Positions 54,118-64,000 of a DNA stretch of 64,000 bases are shown piece by piece. Origin of the DNA: Strigamia acuminata. Lineage: Eukaryota > Arthropoda > Chilopoda > Geophilomorpha > Linotaeniidae. Under the pieces are notes generated by a model. It was not told the origin of the DNA. It made no database searches and saw nothing but the letters and a program-made list of their open reading frames with translations. A program made the position numbers and the translations under genes. Every line of letters begins with the position of its first letter. Positions within the stretch are counted from its first letter, which is position 1. The stretch is from assembly GCA_949358305.1 (NCBI GenBank), contig OX442316.1:5394001-5458000 (forward strand), written 5' to 3'.

Positions 54118-55626
54118 ATGCAGTCGCTCATCTCAATCTTCTACGTGTTCACTCTATTGTCCAGTGTGGTCTCGCAATCCATTTGCCCCGCGCTGCCGCC
54201 CTGCAAATGCAAACGTGAATGGTCTCGCCCTCACATTACGTGCACATCTGTGCTCAACACGGCCACCTTGTCTGCCCTGATACCTCAGCCTCGTTCCGAC
54301 TCACCGTGGGTGACCATCGTCAATAGCAACATTCCGACGCTGCGTGCAAACGCTTTCGGTGCGCTCAGTGTGGAGAAATTGGAAATCAACGCGAGTAATG
54401 TCACCAACATCACTAAAGACGCGTTTTTGGGTCTCGAGGACTTGAGGGGACTTCATTTGATGGATAACATGCTGAGTGCGGTTCCCGTCATGTCGTTGCG
54501 GCCCTTGGTCAACTTGGAAGTACTCAGTTTGACGGGCAATCGGATATCGTCCATTTCCGTACAAGATTTCAAGTCGCTCGTCAATTTACGCTATTTGAGC
54601 TTGTCCGAAAACGTTGTGGAGCACATCGAGAAAGGTTCGTTTCCCGTGTCGCTGCTCCAGTTGGGGTTGGACGCGAATCAGTTGGAAGGGCTAAACGGCG
54701 CGCTGTCAGATTTGGTCAGTTTGGAGTTGCTCTTGCTGGCCAATAACTCGTTGCGGGCAGTAAGTGTGCATGAATTTGAATCGCTGTCGGCTCTGGACAC
54801 GCTCAATTTGGCCGATAACGTGTTGGAAGACATTGCGGGTGCTTTCGAAGGCCTGCCCAAGCTCAAAGTCCTAAGTCTGACTAGAAATCGAATTCGATCG
54901 GTCGAGGGAGTGTTTAATTATGTGCCGAGTCTTCGGGAACTGGCGTTACGTGGAAATAAACTGCGGCGGTTGAAGCATTTGGGCAATTTGCCCGCTCTGA
55001 GTGCCATTGATTTGTCGGAGAATCAAATCGAGTTTATTTTTTTGGACGCTTTTGAAAACACGCCAAACGTGATAACGTTGAATTTGTCTAATAATCAACT
55101 GGAGGATTTCCCCGAGACGGCTTTGGCGCCACTCAATAGTCTGGTAGCGCTGGATTTATCCAGGAACAAGTTGACATCGATTGAAGTAACACAGGTGAGT
55201 TTTTTAAAAAATATATATAAATTTTTTTTTAATTAATTAAATTAATTTTAATTTTTTATCGTTACAGCTTTGGTTGCCCACATTAAAGCATTTATATTTG
55301 TCTGGGAATATGATCACAACATTGCCGGAGAATTTATTTCAATCGTTCGAATCATTACAAGAACTCGATGTCACGTATAATTTATTGACAACATTGGATA
55401 TGTTCCAAGTCTTGCCATTAAAATCGCTTCATTTGCATGGTAAAATTGAATTTTTATAACAAATTGTGAGTAGAAATTAATCTTTGCTGGCTTGATTTGT
55501 TTAGGTAACCCTTTTAGATGCGATTTGAGCACAAATCAAGTGTTGGATAACATGGTGGGGAAAATAGATTATAGGCCATTGTGTGTGAATAGTGTCTTGC
55601 CAGTATCTCAGGAGGAAAATAGTTAG
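54118..55626 (+). CDS. Secreted leucine-rich-repeat protein
   Basis: Three exons: 54118-55194, 55268-55439, 55505-55626; 456 aa. The ATG at 54118 begins a good signal peptide (MQSLISIFYVFTLLSSVVSQ), so I prefer it to the in-frame ATG at 54058. A cysteine N-cap follows (ICPALPPCKCKREW...ITC), then about 13 LRRs of about 24 residues with the pattern LxxLxLxxN (LRGLHLMDNML, LEVLSLTGNRI, LRYLSLSENVV, LKVLSLTRNRI, LSAIDLSENQI, VITLNLSNNQL, LVALDLSRNKL, LKHLYLSGNMI). The end NPFRCDLSTNQ...LCVN is a short LRR C-cap. No membrane anchor is seen, so it is probably secreted. Many arthropod extracellular LRR proteins look like this (chaoptin-like or luciferase-associated LRR subunits); I cannot assign one. 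The GC-rich exon 1 contrasts with AT-rich flanks. Confidence 0.88.
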
Positions 55627-56300
55627 TTAATTAATTTTTTTTAAGAGAAAGATGTATAGTTGTTTTGATTTATTTTGAAAAACCAGCCAAAGCATGCATA
55701 ATACAGTATTATATCAAATATCTATTAAATTTATATTCTTATAAATTTGTTATGTAATTAACTACATTATATACTTTTAATTATTTAAAATAAATTAATA
55801 AAAAATGTTAAAATTAATGGATGGTACGATCATGATTGCACTTTGTGCAGATTTAGGCATGGAAGTGGGTTATCGTTTAATTAGATAGAACGATAAACAA
55901 GTACATGATTAAACTTGAACATGGAACTCATTCCAAATCGCAACATTTTATCAACTAAATAAGAGCTTTAATTACGATAAATTATCAAACAAAAATTAAT
56001 ATTGAATTAAAAACGATCATCGATGCCCTTCCTTAAAATCACGAATACGGTATTAAAATTAAATTATTCGAATTTGGGGGAAAATATTAGTGAGACCACG
56101 AAGAAATAGAAATGATGCGGATTAATGCAACGTGGGATAACAGCATTAGATGACCGTTACTGAAAAATGAAAGGTTTTTTTTTTAATATTTTAGTTTAAC
56201 ATTTAAAAAAAAAATTCATGGTTCAAATATTGTATCGATCATCTGGTTTCTTAAATAAGTATGGTAAAAATTAAGTTTACAATACCTGGAGCAAGATCTG

Positions 56301-56529
56301 ATTCAAGTCGAACAAATCTTATTAACCGTATTTATTGTGTTCGTGCAAAGACAATTCGGCGAATTTTGGCGGTTGAAAAAAAACATTTTGGTTTCTGCAA
56401 AGATTTACATTTTACTTTACATAAATCATATTCCAGTGATTTCCAAGACTTACCAGTGTTCATAACGCAAATTCCATCATTAATTTGTTTTATTTCATTG
56501 TTTTTAACTGAAAATACCGTTTGTAACAT
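56301..56529 (-). CDS. Candidate small cysteine-containing spliced ORF
   Basis: On the minus strand, ATG at 56529 (MLQTVFSVKNNEIKQINDGI) reads into a textbook donor, ACTG|GTAAGTC, and a strong acceptor, TAAATCTTTGCAG, 59 nt later. The joined frame continues ETKMFFFNRQ, then NSPNCLCTNTINTVNKICST and a stop at about 56301; about 57 aa, with four Cys in the second exon. It has no signal peptide from this start, so an upstream exon may be missing. The intron is better than most chance matches. An antisense ORF of 106 codons covers the same DNA. The family is unknown. Confidence 0.3.
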
Positions 56530-56605
56530 TTTAAATTCTTTCTGCAAAATGTTTCTACTCTGGATCGACGGAGAGGCATAAACAGGAAGTTAACAATGCT
56601 TCGAG

Positions 56606-56613
56606 TGACGTCA
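56606..56613. promoter_or_regulatory. CRE-type site
   Basis: Palindrome TGACGTCA about 75-80 bp upstream of the candidate minus-strand ORF at 56529, and in the 3' flank of neither neighbour's coding region. Confidence 0.4.
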
Positions 56614-56906
56614 CTTTCCTTGAACGGAAACAATAGTCAGCTATACATTACATTTACATGTCTTTTATAGAACAATATTCTTGCGTTTGGAAGTAATCAG
56701 AATCAAATTTTATGTCTTTAAATTTTAAAATAAAGTTTGTTCTCATTTGGTTGTGAACCAATGTACTGCCAAGAAGTAGAAACACATTTCAAATCAATTT
56801 TATAAATATTTATTTAAATGTATAATATATTTCGTTTGGTTCAATAAATTATTACAATCAATAGTCCGGTTTTGCAGTTATTTACACATTTTTATAGTTT
56901 TACTAT

Positions 56907-58572
56907 TTATTTTTGCTTTTTCGAATAATGTTCAAAATGTGGCCTAATTTCATAAGTAACGGTGTGGTAACCATATCCATAAGCTTTTGGTGATTCGCCT
57001 TTATGTGGCATTGGTTTGTAATCTGGTTTGTGTTCTGGCTTATAGTCTGGCTTGTCATCCGGCTTGTATTCTGGTTTGTGTTCTGGTTTGTATGCTGGTT
57101 TGTATTCTGGTTTGTATTCTGGTTTGTATTCTGGTTTATATTCTGGTTTGTATTCTGGCTTGTAGTCTGGCTTGTAGTCTGGCTTGTAGTCCGGCTTGTA
57201 GTCCGGTTTGTAGTCCGGTTTGTAATCTGGCTTGTAGTCTGGCTTGTAGTCTGGCTTGTAGTCTGGTTTGTAGTCTGGTTTGTAGTCTGGCTTGTGGTCT
57301 GGCTTGTAATCTGGTTTGTAGTCTGGCTTGTGGTCTGGCTTGTAGTCTGGCTTGTAGTCTGGCTTGTAGTCTGGTTTGTAGTCTGGTTTGTAGTCTGGCT
57401 TGTAGTCTGGTTTGTAGTCTGGCTTGTAATCTGGTTTGTAGTCTGGCTTGTAGTCTGGCTTGTAGTCTGGTTTGTAGTCCGGTTTGTAGTCTGGTTTGTA
57501 GTCTGGCTTGTAGTCTGGCTTGTAGTCTGGTTTGTAATCTGGCTTGTAGTCTGGCTTGTAGTCTGGTTTGTAGTCTGGTTTGTAGTCTGGTTTGTAGTCT
57601 GGCTTGTAGTCTGGTTTGTAGTCTGGTTTGTAGTCTGGTTTGTAATCTGGTTTGTAATCTGGTTTGTAGTCTGGTTTGTAATCTGGTTTGTAGTCTGGTT
57701 TGTAGTCTGGTTTGTAATCTGGTTTGTAATCTGGTTTGTATTCTGGTTTGTAGTCTGGTTTGTAATCTGGTTTGTATTCTGGTTTGTATTGTGGCTTAGG
57801 TTTGTAATCAATTTCATATTCAGATTCATAACTTGGTTCATATTCTGTTTTTTTAGGTGGTTTATACTCTGGAATTGGTTTATATGCAGGTTTGTAGTCT
57901 GGCTTATAATCTGGCTTGTATTCTGGTTTGTATTCTGGTTTATATTCTGGCTTGTATTCTGGCTTGTAGTCCGGTTTGTAGTCTGGTTTATAATCTGGTT
58001 TGTAATCTGGTTTGTAATCTGGTTTGTATTCTGGTTTGTAATCTGGTTTGTAATCTGGTTTGTAATCGGGTTTGTAGTCTGGTTTGTAGTCTGGTTTGTA
58101 GTCTGGCTTGTAGTCTGGCTTGTAGTCTGGCTTGTAGTCTGGTTTGTATTCTGGCTTGTATTCTGGCTTGTATTCTGGCTTGTAAGCTGGCTTGTAGTCC
58201 GGCTTGTAGTCTGGTTTGTAGCTTGGTTTGTAGTCTGGTTTGTAGTCCGGCTTATAGTCGTCATGGTCGTCATGGTCTTCACCATATGACGGTTTCTTAT
58301 AACCGGTCATCTTGGCTTGATGATGTCCAACGTAATCTGACGTCCTTCCCTTTAGATGCTCGTCGTCAAATTTCTCTTCTTTTGAATCATCATCGGCTAT
58401 CACGATGGCAATAACGCCCAGCACTATGACTGCAACTGCCTGTAAAACCAAGTAACAATTTACACACGACACCAAAGCAAAATAATTTCTTTCCAGGAAG
58501 GAAGTTGCCATTTTGCCTACAAAGAGAAAGAGAAAAGGGAAAACGTTTAAAAGAACTTACCCAAAACTTCAT
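56907..58572 (-). CDS. Secreted Tyr-Lys-Pro-Asp/Glu tandem-repeat protein
   Basis: Two exons: 58561-58572 (only MKFW) and 56907-58439; 514 aa. Splicing MKFW to AVAVIVLGVIAIVIA gives a classic signal peptide, cleaved before DDDSKEEK. After a polar leader (KKPSYGEDHDDHDD) comes an almost pure array of about 100 tetrapeptides DYKP or EYKP, interrupted once at roughly residues 185-215 by a non-repeat linker (KPPKKTEYEPSYESEYEIDY) and closed by a Tyr/Gly/His tail (KAYGYGYHTVTYEIRP). One Tyr in four residues with Lys and Pro suggests an extended, crosslinkable extracellular polymer, comparable in style to cuticle or adhesive structural proteins; this is inference. The 12-nt DNA period leaves other frames open, so overlapping ORFs on both strands are artefacts. 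Promoter: TATA box at 58618. Confidence 0.9.
57001..58260. repeat. 12-bp coding minisatellite
   Basis: About 100 tandem copies of GGTTTGTAGTCT (plus strand), complement of AGACTACAAACC, encoding D-Y-K-P. Synonymous variation (GGC/GGT, TAG/TAA/TAT) is patchy in runs, which shows local unit duplication. Asp (TCT+GTA..) versus Glu units cluster at the array ends and around the central interruption near 57790-57880. Confidence 0.95.
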
Positions 58573-58617
58573 CGTACTGATGCTACAACAAACTGTTCTC
58601 CAGGCGAAACTTCCAAT

Positions 58618-58626
58618 CCTTTTATA
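58618..58626 (-). promoter_or_regulatory. TATA box of the YKP-repeat gene
   Basis: TATAAAAGG on the minus strand. About 32 nt downstream is ACAGTT (centred on 58594), close to the arthropod initiator, and the ATG follows at 58572. This spacing is canonical for a strongly regulated RNA polymerase II promoter and gives a very short 5' UTR. Confidence 0.75.
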
Positions 58627-60235
58627 CCACACAGTATAAACGTCAACAACTTGGCCTATATTCCACAGGTGGGAGGGATCAACTTTCTCCGTCGTGATGA
58701 CCGTGGCCAGCAGCCTTTCCACCAGAAGAGGAGTGAATGGCCCTCATCGACTGTTACCGCCCTAGCTTTAAGCCATTTTGGCTGCGGAACTTGGTTTCTC
58801 CATCTTCCTCCAGCACACTTAAGTTCGTTCAACTAGGCGTGGCACAAAGGGAATCGTGTGTGCGTGTGTCTGTGTGTGTGCGCTTTTTCGTCTGCATTGG
58901 TAGGGCATTGCCGCCGCAGGGATTTGACCTACAAATACTCTTTCATTTCTCCAGGACAGTTTTACTTTAAAAATTTCCGCACTCCGCAATTTGATCGCCC
59001 AACAATAGTCGTCATAAGTTAAAAAAAAATTATGCACGATTTTATGTGAAAAATTGTGACATTTAAAGTGCTAAAATGAGGGCAAAAGTAGCGATCAATT
59101 TTGCCTATGCGGCCATTACTTAGCTCGTAAAATTAACATAAATGTATTTTTTATTTTTGATATGTAATTTATTAAGATGAGTATCAAATCTCTTTGTTTT
59201 GAAGATAAATTTGTTTTTTGTGCAGTATAAAATGTTTTTGGAATAACTCCTAACAAAAATAGACACAGATATTGAGTTATCTATTAATTATTTTGTCAAA
59301 TATAAAATGTACCGGTATATTAAAAAGAAATCCGGGTTAAATTGAATTATATGTAATATAAGTTTTTACAACAATTTTATTCAGTACAAATAAAGCCAGA
59401 TTTAATTTGATTCTTTTTAAATCTACTTCCTATTTTGCTAATCATTAATAATCACCTTTGAATCATTTTTTTTTCGTACATAAAAAAATAAAATATTGTA
59501 AAATTGAATTCAAACCATATTAGGTCAATTGCTATAATTTATAACAAACCAAATGATAAAATCAGACAAATTCGTTTAATTCTGCAGATACGGTAATACA
59601 ATAGCAGAAAGTTATTGATTACTATAACTTACACACACACACACCTATTTTGAAGTCAAACCGTCCTCAGCCTCACCTGTGAAGCCGCAAGTCAGGTGCA
59701 AACAAGTGAACAGCTGACAAGCCATTAGGCGAGGGGCGCAAGACAAGAAAATACAATAAATAACCCACAAAAGAAAAGAAAGGGGAGAAAAAGACAGAAA
59801 GGACTTAATCCGCCATGAATAAAATGGGTCACAGCTGAGTTTGAAGGAATATATGTATTATCCACATTTAAAAAAAAATACAAATTAAATAAAAACTTGA
59901 AAAGTTATTAACTTTTTAATAGCTATCATACATTGATGGCGGTCACTCTTGGAGACTGTATATATATATCAACTTAATTAGTAGAAAACAGGTTTCTCTT
60001 TTTCAAATAAATTCAAAAAAGAATATATATGTAAAGAAAAACCAGGAGTTTCTTCTATTCCATTCATTTCCCTTCCTTTTCCGTTTATTTTTGTTCGAAA
60101 ATTCTCTCTAAATTCAAAATTGTAAAGAATCAGTTGCTTAACTTTATCCCAAGATGTCGTTAAGAAACGTGTTTCACCGTTGGTGGAACCACGGTGGAAC
60201 CTCAATGCTAAACCCCAAATGGCCTTGCGAAGAAA
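58627..60235. other. Intergenic, between YKP-repeat gene and BMP receptor
   Basis: AT-rich, with a short CA repeat at 59630-59642 and a GTGT-rich patch near 58858. No gene seen; regulatory DNA of two divergent genes is likely. Confidence 0.5.
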
Positions 60236-63105
60236 ATGGCTGTTCACCTCTCTCTGTCATCTTTGAGGATACTTCAACATGCAGCCATCTTTCTATTACT
60301 TTTGCACACAAGATTTAATCAAGGTAAGTTTCAACTAAGTGTTCTATATGACCGCTGTGGTCTCTAGCTTTTGGATAAAAACTAATTGACAATATGAAGC
60401 CGGTTGAAAAATACAGACAAAGTTTTACACTTTGACTTTGACGTTTTTTTGTTTTCCCTAAACTTTACCCGGTGTCAAACTTTCTTAGATGCAGTTCTTA
60501 ATAATTAAAAAATAACTTTTCAAAACATCTTCGGTCAATATCAAGACTAAAGGTGCATATTAATATTTAGGAAAAACTTTATGAATAAATTTCTGGAATT
60601 TAATAAAGAAATGTTTAGAAATATAAAATTTGTTTTTGTTTTACATGACACAAAAACAAACAGTGGTTTTGAAACTATGAAGTCACCATAATTAGTGTTC
60701 AGCGCCCTAATTGGTTTAGAGCAGGTGCAAAAAAGTCTTTCACATTAATTGTGAGTTGGTTTCTTTTACTTTTCCCCCATATATATGATAAATGTAGTCA
60801 TCTGGTAAAAAAAAAAATTATACTTTTGAACTTCTTTAATGATTAATGATAAATTCTTGGAAATTATTGTTTTGGGAAATATGTTATTATCTTAAGTAGC
60901 ACTTAAAAAACATATTTTTTTTGGGTGGGGTGGAGAAAAAGCAAAGACAAAATGAGTATCAATCGTATATTAAATTCCATACAAGCAAGTTAAAATGAGC
61001 AACTTATTTTCAACTCCCAAGTAAGCCCCCTTCAAGCCTCCACATCATCAGGCAGCACAAGTGGCGCCAACTTCCAGTCATAACTCATGTTTTCTTTTTA
61101 TTTTTATTTCTCAAAATAATAAAATATAATTAGAGTTTATAGAGAAGTGTATGAATTCCTTACTTGTTTTGATCATAAAAAAACGCTAAAAGGTTTTTAT
61201 TTATAATTTTTAATTTAATTTGGTTTACAGTTGATAGCATCCAGTGTTATTGCGAAGAAGATAATTGCCCCAAACTTGCTGTGAACTCAACATGTGTTGG
61301 CAAACTTGGCAGCATGTGTTTCAGCAATATACAAAGATATTGGGAGTTTGGCCAAGAATATGAGATCAGGACTTACGGATGTCTGCCTGCCGAAGAAAAA
61401 ACATTAATGCAATGTAAAGCAAATTTGGTACCCCATCATCCAGAAAACCCTAAAACAATTGCTTGTTGCAACGATACTGATTGGTGTAATAAAGAATTAA
61501 GGCCTAATATTACCCAAAGAATTTCTACACTCGATTCAGGTAATAATCACGAAAACATGTTTTAATTTATTTTTATAACATTTGTTCTCTTTGTAGGTTT
61601 ATTAACATATTACCACATTATTAATGTTGTTGTTCCGATTGTTATTGTTTGTTTTTTCATCGCTATTACGATTGGGATTGGTATTTGCTGTCATAAAAAA
61701 TATAAAAAACATCAAAATCTGCACAACAATTTCTTGGAAGCGGCAGAGCATTGCAAATTCATTCCCACAGACGATTCGGTTAAAGATTTAATCGGGCATT
61801 CGCTGAGTTCTGGATCGGGTTCTGGGTTGCCCTTATTGGTAAGTATTTTGTGCGTTGTTCTGGAATAATTTCTAATAACAATTTCTAATAATGTAGGTTC
61901 AACGTACAATTGGAAAACAAATTCAAATGATTAAAAGTATCGGTTTCGGGCGTTACGGCGAAGTTTGGTTAGCGAAATTGAGAGAAGAAAAAGTTGCAGT
62001 CAAAGTGTTTTTCACAACCGAAGAATCCAGCTGGCGTCGCGAAATAGAAATTTATCAAACTGTGTTGCTGCGACATGAAAACATTCTCGGTTACGTTGCT
62101 GCCGATATTAAAGGGACGGGATCATGGACTCAATTATTACTCATCACTGATTACCACGAGCTTGGTTCTTTATACGATTATCTGAAAACTCACTCACTAT
62201 CAACGGGTATGATGGTTCAATTGGCCTTAACAGCCGCTAGTGGATTAAACCACCTCCACACCGAAATACAGAGTACTCGAGGTACGTTGATGAGTTAATA
62301 AAAACAGTTAATAATGATTTACATTGACTAGATGACTAATTTTTTCGATTTATTTTTTACAGGCAAACCCGCCATAGCACATCGCGATATCAAAAGTAAG
62401 AATATTTTGGTAAAGAAAAATGGAACTTGTGCAATTGCCGATTTTGGGTTAGCGGTCCAGTATTTAAGGTATACAATCGAACCTGTTTACTTTACTTGTG
62501 ATTTATTTGTGTTTTTTTTGTGATTCTTTACAGTGATACAGACAAGGTTGATATTTCACAAAATACTCGTGTTGGTACTCGACGTTATATGGCTCCAGAA
62601 GTTCTGGATGAGAGTTTAAACACATCTCATTTTGAGTCGTTTAAAAGGGCTGACATGTACTCTTTCGCACTGGTGTTATGGGAAATTGCAAAATGCTGTG
62701 TTTCGGGAGGTATTTGTGATTGAAAAATGTACATTAATTGATTAATTTATACTAAAATTCAATATTTAACAGACAAAACACATGATTATCAATTGCCTTA
62801 TTATGATTGCGTTCCTACTGATCCAAGTTTCGATGATATGAGTGAAGTTGTGTGCATTAAAAAAATACGACCGGCGATACCAAACAGATGGAATTCGAAA
62901 GAGGTATTTGTTACATGTTATACATATTGGCAGTCAAGTCTACAACTCATTTTTGTTGCAGCAATTGGGAACAATGGCGAAATTAATGCAGGAATGTTGG
63001 CATGAAAATCCTGACGCAAGGCTTACGGCGTTGCGAGTGAAAAAGACTCTTCGCAACCTAGAATGTAATCTAGACATGAAAATTATACCAGTGCATATCA
63101 AATAG
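60236..63105 (+). CDS. tkv: BMP type I receptor kinase (thickveins class)
   Basis: Eight exons: 60236-60323, 61231-61539, 61597-61838, 61897-62281, 62363-62468, 62534-62709, 62773-62903, 62962-63105; 526 aa. Receptor Ser/Thr kinase for Dpp/BMP ligands; phosphorylates Mad-type SMADs. Signal peptide ([12 protein letters not shown]), activin-receptor ectodomain with ten-plus Cys ending CCNDTDWCN, transmembrane segment about 138-163, GS box [11 protein letters not shown] (203-213), kinase from 214. Lys 249 (VAVKVFF), HRD 348-350, DFG 368-370, [14 protein letters not shown] activation segment. The L45 loop [12 protein letters not shown] is that of BMPR1A/thickveins, not saxophone or baboon. Odd points: DFG where type I receptors have [11 protein letters not shown] for HRDLKSKN, GS box with Ser for the usual Thr-Thr. 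All catalytic residues remain, so activity is expected. Intron 1 is 0.9 kb. Confidence 0.95.
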
Positions 63106-64000
63106 TGTTCAAAGACAACATTGTACAGTGTTTTGACATCATCCATGCAACTGCTGCTCTCAATGTTGTCAAAATCGCAGTAGGAACGTTTTTTAATGCG
63201 TTTACTTTTAGCTTTTTTATGTTTCATTTGATGTCTTTGTAGCGATCATTTAGATCTATAAATTAAGACTGATGATCGCTAAATTACGGTTTATACTTTT
63301 TGATACTTTTTGATTGTAAATAATGTGTATATATGCTATTTTTTGGCCTGTGTGCCCTAAATTAAAATGTATTTTTATATAGAACCGAAAGAAATATATA
63401 AAAAAAGAGTTTGAAATAATGATAATACCATTTATAGGGTACTGTACCCTGTTGTAGTAAAAAGTACGCTCCTGGGTCACAAAGGATGCCATGTTAATTT
63501 TCATTTCTGCTATCCAGAAGCATACATTTTACTACTGTTTATAGTTGACGACAGACCGTGTTTCCTGCAAAGGTTAGCTGTTATTTAAGCTAAAAATCAA
63601 AATGAAAGCTGCATTAAAACCATGAAATAATCTGAACGCACGAAACATTAATTTCTTAGAGGAATTTTATACAGATAAATGAAATTACAGAAAAGATCCC
63701 ATTTTTTTGTAATAAAAATTTATTCAGTCATGTGCGGTAAAATACAACGAACTAAATCTTGCAGAGGAAGTAACGAAAATAAAATAAACCATATTTGTTT
63801 CAGCTCTTATTACCACACAATATCATTAATATTAGTACTTTAATAGCGGTACCTTTTCATCCATTTTTTATATAAAATCTGAAAGAAAACACTCTTATCA
63901 TACAGCAAGGGACATATTGATAATAAAAAGGCAGGAGCCGCTTATTATAATTTGATCCGCTTCAACTAACATAGCACCATTAATCAGCACAAAATGTTTT
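63106..64000. other. 3' flank of BMP receptor
   Basis: Presumed 3' UTR then AT-rich intergenic DNA. Minus ORFs at 62940-63227 and 63256-63504 overlap or follow the receptor and are not supported. Confidence 0.5.

Larger units (their letters stand above)
55627..56906. other. Intergenic, between convergent LRR and YKP-repeat genes
   Basis: AT-rich. Polyadenylation signals for the LRR gene near 55788 (AATAAA). Contains the candidate minus-strand small gene at 56301-56529 and a CRE palindrome at 56606. Confidence 0.5.

Noticed and set aside
56903-58285. 460-codon minus-strand ORF of Thr/Asn/Gln/Ser repeats
   Set aside because: Out-of-frame shadow of the YKP(D/E) gene; no signal peptide and starts inside the repeat.
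56987-58414. Long plus-strand ORFs encoding Val/Trp/Phe or Cys/Leu/Val repeats
   Set aside because: Antisense by-products of the 12-bp repeat whose real frame has a signal peptide, promoter and start on the minus strand.

Overview
This is nuclear DNA of an animal, most likely an arthropod and probably an insect. It is AT-rich. Genes are split by many short GT-AG introns, mostly about 40-100 nt, and spaced by AT-rich DNA with poly-A/T tracts and small inverted-repeat transposons. The protein set is metazoan: BMP type I receptor, PDE3, GIPC, ARL4, synphilin-like, NXT1, TMEM258. Short introns, low GC and the presence of a synphilin gene make me lean to a beetle-like insect, but that is inference. 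There are no bacterial operons; each gene is its own unit and functional links between neighbours are not evident.

Layout. 0.4-1.0 kb (-): NXT1, mRNA export cofactor. 3.6-3.95 kb: AT-rich minisatellite. 4.8-9.8 kb (+): synphilin-1-like ankyrin/coiled-coil gene, 12 exons. 10.6 kb: hAT-like MITE. 11.3-11.75 kb (-): TMEM258, oligosaccharyltransferase subunit. 11.98-12.46 kb (-): orphan single-pass membrane protein. 15.4-20.6 kb (+): phosphodiesterase 3, 14 coding exons, with a MITE lying across its 3' end. 22.1 kb (-): candidate 48-aa membrane micropeptide. 24.5-31.7 kb (+): kelch-repeat protein with a 4.3-kb first intron and two intronic MITEs. 33.2-34.1 kb: possible spliced non-coding transcript with two stem-loops. 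36.9-40.0 kb (+): GIPC. 40-46.7 kb: gene-poor. 46.7-47.3 kb (-): intronless ARL4. 49.2-50.1 kb (+): orphan secreted, probably GPI-anchored cysteine-rich protein. 50.5-52.8 kb (+): N-acetylglucosamine-6-sulfatase with an apparent exon-end lesion bypassed by an upstream splice donor. 54.1-55.6 kb (+): secreted leucine-rich-repeat protein. 56.3-56.6 kb (-): possible small cysteine-rich spliced ORF. 56.9-58.6 kb (-): secreted protein built from about 100 Tyr-Lys-Pro-Asp/Glu tetrapeptides. 60.2-63.1 kb (+): BMP type I receptor of the thickveins class with an unusual DFG motif.

Exon models were built by hand from reading frame, splice consensus, phase and family knowledge. All coding exon chains listed keep frame from ATG to stop. 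No alignment, expression data or database search was available. The features most worth a second look are the MITE at the PDE3 stop codon, the sulfatase exon lesion, the YKP(D/E) repeat protein, the DFG receptor kinase and the structured 33-kb transcript candidate.
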